Assembly (NCBI RefSeq): GCF_003947415.1
Contig: NZ_QHKL01000001.1
Span: forward strand, 620,001 to 684,000
Reading direction: 5' to 3'
DNA from: Amycolatopsis sp. WAC 01376
GTDB lineage: Bacteria > Actinomycetota > Actinomycetes > Mycobacteriales > Pseudonocardiaceae
DNA length: 64,000 nucleotides
Position numbers and translations under genes: made by a program
The notes under the pieces: generated by a model
Database searches by the model: none
Told to the model about the DNA's origin: nothing
The model's input: the letters and a program-made list of their open reading frames with translations, nothing else
Shown here: piece by piece, positions 41,786 to 50,985 of the stretch
Layout: each line of letters starts with the position of its first letter
Position numbering within the stretch: position 1 is the first letter of the stretch

Positions 41786-41844
41786 AGTGCTCCCAATGTG
41801 GCATTGGGGACGCTCAATGACCCCAATGCCACCTTGGGGGCACT
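41786..41844. repeat. 24-bp-arm palindrome, AATGTGGCATT family (second copy)
   Basis: Arms 41786-41809 and 41821-41844 match with two mismatches. The core CCCAATGTGGCATTGGGG and the loop ACGCT match the element at 19540-19602. It precedes a TTGCAAA-core palindrome, the same order as at 19.5-19.7 kb. Confidence 0.8.
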
Positions 41845-41870
41845 GGAGCGGAACCAGGGCCCGGGATGCA

Positions 41871-41917
41871 AGGAAAGGCTCTTTCATTGCAAAATTTGCA
41901 ATGAAAGAGCCTTTCCT
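41871..41917. terminator. TTGCAAA-core palindrome, 23-bp arms
   Basis: Arms 41871-41893 and 41895-41917 are perfect around one base: AGGAAAGGCTCTTTCA outer, TTGCAAA core. It lies 24 bp beyond the glfT2 stop and before the promoter of the acyl-CoA dehydrogenase-like gene, so here it stops a co-directional unit. Confidence 0.75.
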
Positions 41918-41941
41918 AGCACGCCTGTGTGCGAAGCGGGC

Positions 41942-43867
41942 CTACAGCTCGTAGAGCCGCTTCCAGTTCTCCCGCGAGGTCAGCTCGGGCATGGAGCGCT
42001 TGTACTGCTCCTGCACCGCCCCGCCTTCCTTGCGGAGCCGCTGGATCACCTTCGCGCCCCGGCGCGCCAGGTCGAACATCTTCGCGCGGTCGTACGAGCG
42101 GACTCGCACGCCTTCCTGCGAAGCGTCGGTGACGACGGCGGTGTCGAAGGTCGCGACGTGCCACCAGTGGGCTTCGTCGATCGGGATCGCGCCGAGCGAG
42201 TGGCGGCTGCGGCCGAGCACCCGGTCGAGGATCCGCTTGATCAGCACCAGGCGCTGCATGCTGGGCCGCGGCGCGCTGTTGATGATGCCGATGTCGTTCG
42301 ACGCGATGCCCGGGACGTCGGTGGCCTTGTGCCGTTTGGTCTCGGGGTACTCGTCGCGGATCCGGCGGATCTCCTTCATCGCGGCGACGCCGCCGTCACG
42401 CAGGACCTCCGGCCCCTCGAGGAAGTCCTCGACGGCCTTGATCAGCGTGGCGGACAGGCCGTACTGCATGCCGAGCAGGTACCGGACCAGCTGCGCGATG
42501 AGCACGCGCGAGAGCAGGTTCAGGTTGAACGGCGAGTGCAGCGCGGCGGTGATGATCGAGTTCCGCAGGTTGAAGTAGCGGTGCCACTCGTCCCAGTCCT
42601 TCCAGTGGAAGTCGGCGTGCCAGACGCCGGCGCCGGGAAGGGTGACGGTGGGGAAGCCGTGCGCGCGGGCGCGGTAGCTGTACTCCGCGTCGTCCCACTG
42701 GAAGAAGAACGGCAGCGGGTAGCCCGTGGCCTTGACGACCTCGTACGGGATCAGGCACGACCACCAGCCGTTGTACCCGGCGTCGAGGCGGCGTTCCTGA
42801 CGGTTCGGCTTGAGGGTCTCCTCGTCGACGCCGAGCAGGTCGGCGGTCGAGAGCGAGTGCTGCACCGGCTGGCCGGGCTCCAGCGTGTTCAGCCGGGCGT
42901 ATTCGGCGCCGACGTGCAGCTGGTTCGGGTGCAGCAGGTTCAGCATCTGCCCGCCGACGATGACCGGGTTGACCGTGCGGTTGGAGAACGCGGTCATCCG
43001 GATCACCAGATCCGGCTCCAGCAGCACGTCGTCGTCCATGAACAGGACGTTCGCGTGCTCGGTCTCGGTGTGCCCGGCGACCTCGTAGAGGCCGCGGGTG
43101 AACCCGCCGGCGCCGCCGAGGTTCGGCTGCTTGATGTAGTGCAGTTTGTCGCCGAGGTCCTTGGTGACCTGCTCGAAGCCGTCACGCGACTCGACGAGGT
43201 CGGTGCCCTGGTCGGCGACGTAGATCGCGTCGAGCGTCTCCAGCGAGGAGACGTCGGCGGCGAGCGCCTGCAGGTTCGACAGGCAGTCGTCGGCGCGGTT
43301 CATCGTGCAGATGGTCACCGCGGTCGGGCGGATCTTCTCCGGCGCTTCGACCGTCCAGCGGACGTTCTCGACGCGCAGCGACTGGCCGCCCTCGGTCTCG
43401 AGGTCGAGCCAGAGCGCGCCGCCGTCGTAGAACTTGTCGAGCTTCGCGGTGAGCGTCACCTTCAGCTGCTTCGCGCCCGTGACGATCTGAGCGGCGACCA
43501 CGCGCGCGTCGCCCTCGATGTCGGAGGCACCGACGGACAGCTGGCCGTCACCGGTGACGACGGCCTCGACCTGGACCTCGGTCACGTCGGTCCAGCGCTG
43601 CCAGTAGCTCGCGGGGAAGCGCCCGAAATAGGTGTTGCCGGACACCTTCGACGCGGGCTCGATGGCGATGCCCGCGCGGTCGCGCACGGCGGTGCCCCAT
43701 TCGAGCTCGGCGTAGAGGTCCTTGCTGACGATGGGGGCCGGGCCGGCGTAGAGCCCGCGCTGCGCGGTGAGACGGCCCTGCGGGGTGCGTTCCGCGAAGC
43801 GGGTGTCGTCGATAGTGCTCACCATGGCGCTCGGGGCCTCTCCGGTGACGGCGGCTTTACCGGGCAT
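41942..43867 (-). CDS. glfT2: Polymerising galactofuranosyltransferase GlfT2
   Basis: A 641-residue enzyme with the GlfT2 architecture: N-terminal beta-sandwich (residues about 30-190), GT-A domain from about 180, and a C-terminal helical domain. Motifs: TICTMNRADDCLSN, QPNLGGAGGFTRG, FMDDDVLLEP (metal), FFQWDDAEYSYRARAHG (WDDAE catalytic region) and HADFHWKDWDEWHRYFNLRN. It builds the alternating beta-1,5/1,6 galactan from UDP-Galf at the inner membrane face. It follows gtrA by 6 bp, not glf as in mycobacteria. Confidence 0.93.
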   Translation of the reverse strand: MPGKAAVTGEAPSAMVSTIDDTRFAERTPQGRLTAQRGLYAGPAPIVSKDLYAELEWGTAVRDRAGIAIEPASKVSGNTYFGRFPASYWQRWTDVTEVQVEAVVTGDGQLSVGASDIEGDARVVAAQIVTGAKQLKVTLTAKLDKFYDGGALWLDLETEGGQSLRVENVRWTVEAPEKIRPTAVTICTMNRADDCLSNLQALAADVSSLETLDAIYVADQGTDLVESRDGFEQVTKDLGDKLHYIKQPNLGGAGGFTRGLYEVAGHTETEHANVLFMDDDVLLEPDLVIRMTAFSNRTVNPVIVGGQMLNLLHPNQLHVGAEYARLNTLEPGQPVQHSLSTADLLGVDEETLKPNRQERRLDAGYNGWWSCLIPYEVVKATGYPLPFFFQWDDAEYSYRARAHGFPTVTLPGAGVWHADFHWKDWDEWHRYFNLRNSIITAALHSPFNLNLLSRVLIAQLVRYLLGMQYGLSATLIKAVEDFLEGPEVLRDGGVAAMKEIRRIRDEYPETKRHKATDVPGIASNDIGIINSAPRPSMQRLVLIKRILDRVLGRSRHSLGAIPIDEAHWWHVATFDTAVVTDASQEGVRVRSYDRAKMFDLARRGAKVIQRLRKEGGAVQEQYKRSMPELTSRENWKRLYEL

Positions 43868-43873
43868 GAATCC

Positions 43874-44356
43874 TCAGTTCTCCTCTGTGCTTGACACGAC
43901 TGGGCGGGGCTCACGGAAGACGACCCACTTGAGCATGACGAAATTGATCACGGTCGCGGTTGCCTGCGATACGACCCAACCGAGAGTGGCCTTCCAGGCC
44001 GACTCGGGCAGGACGTGCAGCATCGTGCGGTTGACGCCGACGGCGACGAGGAACGTCACGGCGTACAGGAGTACGAAGCTACCGATCTGACGTGCGCCCT
44101 CCTGGCGTCCACCGGCGAAGGTGAACTTGCGGTTCAGGAAGAAGGCGGTCGTGGTGCCCACGATGAAGCTGAGCGCGCGGGCGATGTCGACCCATGGCGT
44201 CGCGTCCATGCCGAGGGCACGGAGCCCCTGGTAAACACCGAAATCGACCAGGGCGCAGAAGCCGCCGATGAGGCCGAAGCGGATGAGCTGCCCGAGCAGC
44301 CCAGGGGAGGACGGCGCTGCTGCCGTCACGCCGGCTTTCGGGTCGGTCGCCACCAC
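43874..44356 (-). CDS. GtrA-family small membrane protein (Rv3789-like)
   Basis: A 160-residue protein with four membrane helices. Motifs: FGLIGGFCALVDFGVYQGLR, SFIVGTTTAFFLNRKFTF and FVMLKWVVFRE. The NRKFTF motif is diagnostic of GtrA. The mycobacterial counterpart next to dprE1 (Rv3789) has been proposed as a flippase or anchor in decaprenyl-phospho-arabinose metabolism. The gene is divergent from dprE1 across 101 bp and is followed by glfT2 after 6 bp. The GTG start has GAGGTAG upstream. Confidence 0.85.
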   Translation of the reverse strand: MVATDPKAGVTAAAPSSPGLLGQLIRFGLIGGFCALVDFGVYQGLRALGMDATPWVDIARALSFIVGTTTAFFLNRKFTFAGGRQEGARQIGSFVLLYAVTFLVAVGVNRTMLHVLPESAWKATLGWVVSQATATVINFVMLKWVVFREPRPVVSSTEEN

Positions 44357-44444
44357 TGCTCTACCTCATAAACTGCTGGGGCTGATGCGCAAAGTGTAGA
44401 AGCGAGCACTTCAGGGTCACGTTCCGGGCATTGTTCGGCGTGGT

Positions 44445-44460
44445 TACCCTGGTCGGCGTG
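44445..44460 (+). promoter_or_regulatory. dprE1 leaderless promoter -10 element
   Basis: TACCCT (44445-44450) lies 7 nt before the dprE1 GTG (44458). With the transcription start expected at the G of GTG, this predicts a leaderless mRNA. No ribosome site is present in the gap. Confidence 0.65.
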
Positions 44461-45828
44461 ACCCAAGCACCCAAGACACAGCGGCAGACGCTCATGGGCT
44501 GGGCAAGGACGTCGCCGAGTATCGCGGACGTCCTGAGCACCCCCGACGTGGAGACCATCGCCCGCGCGGTGACGCAGGCCGGGGAACGCGGGGTCATCGC
44601 GCGCGGTCTCGGCCGGTCCTACGGCGACCCGGCGCAGAACGCGGGCGGCCTGGTCATCGACATGACCGCGCTGGACCGCATCCACTCGATCGACCCGGAT
44701 TCGGGCATCGTCGACCTCGACGCGGGCGTCAGCCTCGACAAGCTGATGCGCGAGGGCCTGCCGTACGGCCTGTGGGTGCCGGTGCTGCCGGGGACGCGCC
44801 AGGTGACCATCGGCGGCGCGATCGCGAACGACATCCACGGCAAGAACCACCACTCGGCGGGCAGCTTCGGCAACCACGTCGTTTCGCTGGACCTCGTCAC
44901 CGCCGACGGCCAGGTGCGCACGCTGACCCCGGAGGGCCCGGACTCCGAGCTGTTCTGGGCGACCGTCGCGGGCATCGGCCTGACGGGCGTCATCGTCCGC
45001 GCCAAGATCCGGATGACGAAGACGGAGACGGCCTACTTCAAGGCCGACATCCAGCGCACGGCGAACCTCGACGAGACCCTGGCGCTGGTCACCGACGGCT
45101 CCGAGGACAACTACACGTACTCCTCGGGCTGGTTCGACTCGATCTCCCGGGGCGCGAAGCTCGGCCGCGCCGCCTTCCAGCGCGGCTCGCTCGCGAAGCT
45201 GGACGAACTGCCGCCCAAGCTGCGGGCGGATCCGCTCAAGTTCAACCCGGGCACCCTGGCGACCCTGCCGGACGTGTTCCCGAACGGACTGGCGAACAAG
45301 CTGTCGTTCTCCGCGATCGGCGAGCTGTACTACCGCAAGACCGCGAAGAACGCGCGCGACCAGATCCAGAGCCTGACCGCGTTCTACCACCCGTTGGATC
45401 TCTTCGGCGAGTGGAACCGCGCGTACGGCTCCAAGGGTTTCCTGCAGTACCAGTTCAGCACGCCGCTGAACGCGCACGAGCCGCTGCGCCGGATCATCCA
45501 GAAGGTCGCGGACTCCGGGCACGTGTCGTTCCTCAACGTGTTCAAGCAGATGGGCGAGGGCAACCCGGCGCCGCTGTCGTTCCCGCACCCCGGCTGGATG
45601 GTCTGCCTCGACTTCCCGATCAAGGACGGGCTGAGCCGGTTCTGCCAGGAACTCGACGAGGACGTGCTCGCGATCGGCGGCCGTCTGTACACGGCGAAGG
45701 ACTCGCGCACCTCGGCGGAGAACTTCGCGAAGATGTACCCGCGGCTCGAGGAATGGCGCAAGGTCCGCGCTTCCGTTGACCCCGAAGGCGTTTTCGCCTC
45801 TGACATGTCCCGAAGGTTGGAACTGTGA
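44458..45828 (+). CDS. dprE1: Decaprenyl-phosphoryl-ribose 2'-oxidase DprE1
   Basis: A 456-residue FAD enzyme with a PCMH-type FAD domain ([37 protein letters not shown]) and an ALO-like C-terminal domain ([36 protein letters not shown]). It oxidises decaprenyl-phospho-ribose at C2 in arabinan precursor synthesis. Cys383 in GWMVCLDF corresponds to the mycobacterial cysteine bound covalently by benzothiazinones. The stop overlaps dprE2 (GTGA), so the two are coupled. Confidence 0.93.
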   Translation: MTQAPKTQRQTLMGWARTSPSIADVLSTPDVETIARAVTQAGERGVIARGLGRSYGDPAQNAGGLVIDMTALDRIHSIDPDSGIVDLDAGVSLDKLMREGLPYGLWVPVLPGTRQVTIGGAIANDIHGKNHHSAGSFGNHVVSLDLVTADGQVRTLTPEGPDSELFWATVAGIGLTGVIVRAKIRMTKTETAYFKADIQRTANLDETLALVTDGSEDNYTYSSGWFDSISRGAKLGRAAFQRGSLAKLDELPPKLRADPLKFNPGTLATLPDVFPNGLANKLSFSAIGELYYRKTAKNARDQIQSLTAFYHPLDLFGEWNRAYGSKGFLQYQFSTPLNAHEPLRRIIQKVADSGHVSFLNVFKQMGEGNPAPLSFPHPGWMVCLDFPIKDGLSRFCQELDEDVLAIGGRLYTAKDSRTSAENFAKMYPRLEEWRKVRASVDPEGVFASDMSRRLEL

Positions 45829-46580
45829 TCGACGCTGTGGGCAACCCCCAGTCCCTGCTGCTGCTCGGCGGCACCTCCGACATCGCGCTCGCGATCGCGG
45901 AGAAGTACCTGGCCGAGAAGCCCCTCCGGGTCGTGCTGGCCGGACGTCAGTCGCCGCGGCTCGACGCGGCCGCGCAGCGCCTGAAGGACAAAGGCGCTGA
46001 AGTGTCCACTGTGGACTTCGACGCCAAGGCCATGGACACCCACCCCGCAGTACTGGACAAGGCGTTCGAGGGTGGCGACATCGACGTCACCGTCGTGGCG
46101 TTCGGCCTGCTCGGCGACCAGGAAGAGCTGTGGCAGGACCACGCGAAGGCCGTCGAGGCGGCGACCGTGAACTACACGGCCGCGGTTTCCGTGGGTGTCG
46201 CGCTGGCGGACAAGCTCAAGAAGCAGGGGCACGGCAAGGTCATCGCGCTGTCCTCGGTCGCCGGTGAGCGGGTCCGCCGGTCGAACTTCGTCTACGGCTC
46301 CACGAAGGCCGGTTTCGACGGCTTCTACCTGGGCCTCGGCGAGGCCCTGTCCGAGTTCGGCGTGCAGATCACCGTCGTCCGCCCCGGGCACGTGAAGACC
46401 AAGATGACCGAGGGTCTCAAGGACGCCCCGCTGGCGCAGACCGCCGAGCAGGTCGCCGAGATCGCCGTCAACGCCTCGCGCGCCGGCAAGGACCTGGTGT
46501 GGGCTCCCGCGCCGTTCCGCCTGGTCATGTCGGCCCTGCGGCACGTGCCCCGGCCGATCTTCCGGAAACTGCCGATCTAG
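45825..46580 (+). CDS. dprE2: Decaprenyl-phospho-2-keto-arabinose reductase DprE2
   Basis: A 251-residue SDR. NAD-binding [17 protein letters not shown] replaces the usual GxxxGxG with the GTSDI form typical of DprE2; the catalytic set is SSVAGER and FVYGSTKAG. It reduces the keto intermediate from DprE1 to decaprenyl-phospho-arabinose. The GTG start is coupled to the dprE1 stop. The mycobacterial order continues with aftA and emb genes; here two unknown proteins follow instead. Confidence 0.92.
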   Translation: MIDAVGNPQSLLLLGGTSDIALAIAEKYLAEKPLRVVLAGRQSPRLDAAAQRLKDKGAEVSTVDFDAKAMDTHPAVLDKAFEGGDIDVTVVAFGLLGDQEELWQDHAKAVEAATVNYTAAVSVGVALADKLKKQGHGKVIALSSVAGERVRRSNFVYGSTKAGFDGFYLGLGEALSEFGVQITVVRPGHVKTKMTEGLKDAPLAQTAEQVAEIAVNASRAGKDLVWAPAPFRLVMSALRHVPRPIFRKLPI

Positions 46581-46626
46581 GGGACGAGCGCCGCGCGGCG
46601 ACCGACAGAGGGTTCACGATCGAAGA

Positions 46627-47334
46627 ATGAATCTCGCCTCCCCGCTCGGGGCCGCGTCACAAGCCCTGCCTTCGCTGCGCCAGGGCGAACGGTTGTTGTG
46701 GGCCGCGTACGGCCAGACGGTGAACTACGACGTACGCGGCCTCGATCCGTGGGGTGTGCCGAAGAAGAGCGCGCTGGGCAAATTCGGCTCGGGCGCCGCG
46801 AACTTCGCCGGCGACGTGGTCAGCGCGGCGCTGGGCGGGGCAGACGAAACGGGGTCGTCCGCCCCACCGTCGCCGCAGGTCGTGGTGCTCGGCGAGCAGG
46901 GTGGTCTGGCGCATACGGCGCTGCGAGAGCTGCCCACGAGCGGCTCGCCTTCGCGGCTGTGGGCGCTGACCGGCGCGCGGCTGCTGATGCTGGAGAAGGT
47001 CGTTCCGCCGGAAAAGCCCGCAGAGAAGTCGTTTCTCGGGAAGGCGATCGGCTTCGGCAAGGGCGTGGTCAAGACCGGCAAGGAGATCGCCACGATCATC
47101 ACCACGAAGTCCTACGGCGACAACGCCGCGGGCGTCCCGATCGCGCGGCGCGAGATGGTGCTGTGCGCCGAGATCCCGCGTGACCGGATCGCCGGCTTCA
47201 CGGTGGCCGAGCACGGCAAGAAGCGGGTCCCTTGCCTTCGTACGTCCTTTGTGGACGGATCGGGTCTGGACTTCCTGTTCTACAGCGACGATCCCCGGCA
47301 CTTCGCCTGGCTCTCTTCGTTGACGGTGAGCTGA
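46627..47334 (+). CDS. Hypothetical protein with PH-like C-terminal strands
   Basis: A 235-residue protein without signal or membrane segments. The N-terminal half has a Gly/Ala-rich linker; the C-terminal half (LWALTGARLLMLEKVV, REMVLCAEIPRDRIAGFTV, GLDFLFYSDDPRHFAWL) reads like a bacterial PH-type barrel with a closing helix. I do not recognise a named family. It is coupled to the next gene by a 1-base stop/start overlap (TGATG) and lies 46 bp after dprE2, possibly in the same transcript. Confidence 0.7.
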   Translation: MNLASPLGAASQALPSLRQGERLLWAAYGQTVNYDVRGLDPWGVPKKSALGKFGSGAANFAGDVVSAALGGADETGSSAPPSPQVVVLGEQGGLAHTALRELPTSGSPSRLWALTGARLLMLEKVVPPEKPAEKSFLGKAIGFGKGVVKTGKEIATIITTKSYGDNAAGVPIARREMVLCAEIPRDRIAGFTVAEHGKKRVPCLRTSFVDGSGLDFLFYSDDPRHFAWLSSLTVS

Positions 47335-47921
47335 TGGACACCAAGGCGGCGAAGTCCGTCGACGAGGTCGTCGAACGGGAACTGCACCAGTTCTGGCTCG
47401 CGCCCGGCGAGCGCCTGATCATCGGCTGCCCGCCCGCACACGGCTACGTGGGAATGCTGCTGGACGGCAAGCTCACGCTGCCGTATTCACCGTCGCGGGA
47501 AACCCCCGCGGTGACCGGGAACCCGCGGTGGCCGCTGCCCGCGTCCGACGTCCTCGAAGCCGACTGGACCGACGACCCGACGATCGCCTACTGGGTCGTC
47601 GCCCAGAGCGCGGAGCAGACCGCCGCACGGCTAGCGGACCACCTCGCCGGTGGCCACGGTGAGGCACGGCTGACGCTGTCCGACCGGCGGCTGGCCGTCG
47701 TGTACCCGGCGCGGATGCTGGAGGGCGAGGATCCCGCGCAGCCGTTCCGGACCTTCGACGAGCTGCCGTCGGGGGCGGTGCGGTCGGTGTCCGCGCAGTT
47801 CGTGGGGCGGAGTTTCCCGCCGCGGCCGGTGCTCCGGTTCGCTTTCGCCGACGGCTCCGTGGTCTTCCAGCGCGACCTGCTGGCCGTCACCAAGGCCGAC
47901 CGCGCCCACTCCCGCCGCTGA
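47334..47921 (+). CDS. Hypothetical protein, partner of the preceding gene
   Basis: A 195-residue soluble protein. It has an N-terminal helix (AAKSVDEVVERELHQFWLAP), a LSDRRLAVVYPARM strand pair, and VLRFAFADGSVVFQRD near the end, again like a PH-type barrel. No family is recognised. TGATG overlap couples it to the upstream gene, so the two proteins probably act together. A long palindrome begins 4 bp after the stop. Confidence 0.68.
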   Translation: MDTKAAKSVDEVVERELHQFWLAPGERLIIGCPPAHGYVGMLLDGKLTLPYSPSRETPAVTGNPRWPLPASDVLEADWTDDPTIAYWVVAQSAEQTAARLADHLAGGHGEARLTLSDRRLAVVYPARMLEGEDPAQPFRTFDELPSGAVRSVSAQFVGRSFPPRPVLRFAFADGSVVFQRDLLAVTKADRAHSRR

Positions 47922-47924
47922 CTT

Positions 47925-47993
47925 CCCGCATTTCGTCCTCTGAATGCGGTAGTTGGCGACACGAACTACCGCATTCAGAGGACGAAATGCGGG
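47925..47993. terminator. 30-bp-arm palindrome between convergent genes
   Basis: CCCGCATTTCGTCCTCTGAA and ten further bases (47925-47954) are repeated perfectly in reverse complement at 47964-47993, with a 9-nt loop. Part of the arm, TTTCGTCCTCTGAATGCG, recurs at 63494-63511. Confidence 0.82.
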
Positions 47994-47995
47994 AG

Positions 47996-49501
47996 TCATC
48001 GAGCGGGGAGCAGGTAGAGCTGCTGCGTGCCCATCCAGGGCGAGCTGATCGTCCAGGTCGCCAGCGCGTTCGGTGGCGGCGTCTTCCGGGTGGTGGCCAG
48101 CACCAGATCCGGGGTCGCGGGCGGAACGCTGTGGTCGAAGAACCGGAAGTTCGCTGCCAGCAGGGCCTTCCCGAGATCGCTGCTGCGGTTCTTCGTCTCG
48201 ACGATGGCCGGGTCGACCGAGCCGCGGTCGGAGAACTGGTCGACGATGTCGCAATCGCAGGCGTAGGCGAGCGCGCCGACCTCGCCCGCGCTTTCCACCT
48301 TGCGTCCCTTGGTCAGTTCGCCCAGTTGCGCGCCGATCCGGCGGTACTCGTCGGACGCGGCGTGGTTGCTGGTGATGGGCGCGAACCGGCGCGGCAGCTC
48401 AGGAGCCGCGTACGCGAAGGCGCTCACGAGCAGGAACGCACCGGCGAGAATCCCCGCACCGAGCCGCGCGCGACCGGGTACGGCGCAGGCAGCGGCGGCG
48501 AGGAAGACCGTCGCGCCGGTGATGCTCGGCGCGTAATACCAGTGGTACGGCGGGACGTTCAGCCAGCAGTAGGCCAGATAGTGCGCCGCGCCCGCGATCG
48601 CGAGGGTCGCGAACGGCAGCAGCTGCTTCGCCCGCTCCGAACCACGCCGGAAATGGAACGTCCACAGTAGACCGGCGAGCCCGCCGATCACGAGTGGCAG
48701 AAAGGAAAGCGTCGCGGCGACCGGGAAGTTGCGCCAGTACAGCAGCGGGCCGTTGGTGAAGCTGAAATGGCCCCATGATCGCTGCATGATCTTGATGACC
48801 AGGGTGTCCGGCACCGCCGAACCCAGCACCAGCCAGCTGAACAGGAACCACGGCAGCATCACCGCGAGCGCGGCGAACGTCATCCGCCAGATGCCCACCC
48901 AGAACTCGCGGCGCGCGAGGAACAGGACGAAGGCGATCAGCAGCAGATCGATCCGGATCAGCGCGATCAGGCCGATCACCGCGCCCGCGGCGGCGGGATG
49001 GCGTTCGTGCAGGAACACCATCAGCCAGACGACCGCGGTCGCCCCGAGGGCGACTTCGAGACCGACCGACGACAGCAGGAGCGGGTTCACCAGCAGCAGG
49101 CCCAGCGCCAGCGGGGCGAACCAGCCCGAGAGACCGGTCGCGGCGCCGATGCGGCGCAGACCGAGGACGAGCGCCACCTGACTGGCGACGAAGACGATCC
49201 CGGCGGCGAAGACGGCGTCCCGGACGATGAAGGTGACGAGCGCCAGCACGAGGACGTTCAGCGGCGACGTCGCGGTGTTGGCGGTGCCCTCTTCGATCAG
49301 GCCCCAGTGGCCGTGGAAGGCGAGGTTCTTCGCATACGACAGCGTGATGTACGTGTCGTCGATCAAATGTCCGCTGACCAGCACGAACACCAGTGCGGAA
49401 GCCGCCGCCGCCCCGGCAGGGAGCACCCAGGGGCGGGTAAGGACGGCGGCTCCCGGCAGCGCACCGGGAGCCTGTGGCAGATCAGCGGAGGCGCTTCGCA
49501 T
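47996..49501 (-). CDS. GT-C superfamily membrane glycosyltransferase (position of aftB)
   Basis: A 501-residue protein with about ten to twelve membrane helices and a C-terminal extracytoplasmic domain of about 130 residues. The first loop has LIDDTYITLSYAKNLAFHG, the Asp-containing GT-C loop. It lies after ubiA on the same strand, the position of the arabinofuranosyltransferase aftB in mycobacteria. However, its loop sequence is less AftB-like than those at 25524 and 59318. The ATG is 7 nt after TACGGT, giving a predicted leaderless start. Confidence 0.75.
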   Translation of the reverse strand: MRSASADLPQAPGALPGAAVLTRPWVLPAGAAAASALVFVLVSGHLIDDTYITLSYAKNLAFHGHWGLIEEGTANTATSPLNVLVLALVTFIVRDAVFAAGIVFVASQVALVLGLRRIGAATGLSGWFAPLALGLLLVNPLLLSSVGLEVALGATAVVWLMVFLHERHPAAAGAVIGLIALIRIDLLLIAFVLFLARREFWVGIWRMTFAALAVMLPWFLFSWLVLGSAVPDTLVIKIMQRSWGHFSFTNGPLLYWRNFPVAATLSFLPLVIGGLAGLLWTFHFRRGSERAKQLLPFATLAIAGAAHYLAYCWLNVPPYHWYYAPSITGATVFLAAAACAVPGRARLGAGILAGAFLLVSAFAYAAPELPRRFAPITSNHAASDEYRRIGAQLGELTKGRKVESAGEVGALAYACDCDIVDQFSDRGSVDPAIVETKNRSSDLGKALLAANFRFFDHSVPPATPDLVLATTRKTPPPNALATWTISSPWMGTQQLYLLPAR

Positions 49502-49539
49502 CACGAACACCGTACACGGTGTCGTGATGATTCCGTTAT

Positions 49540-49932
49540 CTACCCACCGTGGTTCTGGTCACGCCAGCCGCGGTCACCGGGACCATCACGGAAGTCGCGG
49601 TGCGCGCCGGGCCCGTCGTGACCGCGATGTTCACGGGAGAACCCGGGCCGGTCGCCGCCACGGGAGGCCACGCCGACGGCGGTGCCGATGATCCCGCCGC
49701 CGAGGATGAAGCCGAGGAGGCCGACCGCCACGAGCTGCGTCGCGCGGTGCCCGGCGAAGCGGCGGAAACCGCCCTTCGCGGGCGGAGCCGGCTGTGCGGG
49801 CACCCAGCCGGGCGGCGGTCCGGCGGGGGCGGCGGCCGGAGTCTCCGCGGGTTTCTTCGGGCTCTCGTCACCGACGGCGGGCTGCTCGACCGTCTTGTCT
49901 TCGTCTTCGGACGGCCGCTGCGGGTCGCTCAT
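49540..49932 (-). CDS. Small membrane protein with Pro-rich and charged tails
   Basis: A 130-residue protein: an acidic and Pro/Ala-rich cytoplasmic N-terminal part (KPAETPAAAPAGPPPG), one membrane helix at about 66-90 (QLVAVGLLGFILGGGIIGTAV), and a His/Arg/Asp/Gly-rich tail (REHRGHDGPGAHRDFRD). GAGGAG precedes the ATG. No family is recognised. It may assist cell-wall enzymes encoded nearby; that is conjecture. Confidence 0.65.
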   Translation of the reverse strand: MSDPQRPSEDEDKTVEQPAVGDESPKKPAETPAAAPAGPPPGWVPAQPAPPAKGGFRRFAGHRATQLVAVGLLGFILGGGIIGTAVGVASRGGDRPGFSREHRGHDGPGAHRDFRDGPGDRGWRDQNHGG

Positions 49933-49948
49933 CTTTCGCTCCTCAGTC

Positions 49949-50001
49949 GATGGGGGCGGGCGCAGTGCCCGCCCCCATCACCGAGGATGCGTGCGCATCC
50001 T
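49949..50001 (-). terminator. Tandem hairpin terminator after ubiA
   Basis: A 13-bp stem GATGGGGGCGGGC/GCCCGCCCCCATC with a 5-nt loop (49949-49979) is followed by AGGATGCG/CGCATCCT with a 2-nt loop (49984-50001). Both lie between the ubiA stop and the next gene, so they should end the glf-PAP2-ubiA transcript. Confidence 0.8.
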
Positions 50002-50029
50002 GTGGATGCGCTGTGTCCGAGCTGTCGAA

Positions 50030-50985
50030 TCAGAGATAGAACGACAGGAACAGCGTGACGACCCAGCTCGCGCCGAGCACCTGGAGCACGCGGTCCTTGA
50101 GCGCGATCTCCTCCGGCTCGCCCGCGTTGCCGCCGTCGACGTCGACGGCGTAGCGCAGCACGGCCACCACGAACGGGACCATCGAGACGACCGCCCAGAC
50201 CGAGTCGTGCTCGACCTGGCGGATCTCGAACGCCCACAGGCAGTACGACATGATCAGGATCGCCGCGGACGTCGCCCAGACGAACCGCAGGTAGCTCGCC
50301 GAGTACTTCTTGAGGGAAGACCGGATCTTCGCCCCGGTGCGCTCGAAGAGCATGATCTCGGCGTAGCGCTTGCCCGCCACCATGAACAGCGAGCCGAACG
50401 CGGTGACCAGCAGGAACCACTGCGAAAGCGCGATCCCCGCGGCCACGCCACCGGCGATCGACCGCATCAGGAAGCCCGAGCCGACGATGGCCAGGTCGAC
50501 CACCGGCTGGTGCTTGAGGCCGAAGCAGTAGCCGAGCTGGACGGCCTCGTAGACCGCCAGCACGACCGCGAGCTGCCAGCTGGCGAGGAACGAGATGCCG
50601 AGGCCCGCGGCGAAGAAGAAGCCGGCCGCGACGAAGGCCACCGGCACCGGCACGATCCCGGCCGCGATGGGCCGGTTCCGCTTGGTCGGGTGGGCCTTGT
50701 CCGCCTCGACGTCGATCGCGTCGTTGATGAGGTAGACCGAGGAGGCCACCAGCGAGAACGCCGCGAAGGCGATCAGCGCGGCGATCAGCAGGCCGGTCCG
50801 GTCCGTCGACTTCGAAAAGGCGAAGAACGGTGCGGCGAACACCAGCACGTTCTTCACCCACTGGCGCGGGCGTGCCGTCTTGATGATGCCGCCGACGAGA
50901 CCGCCGGCGACCTTCTTCGGTTCGGCGGCCTCGGCCACGGGTTCTACGTCGTCAGGCTTGGAATCGGCCTTCTCGGTCGTTTCAC

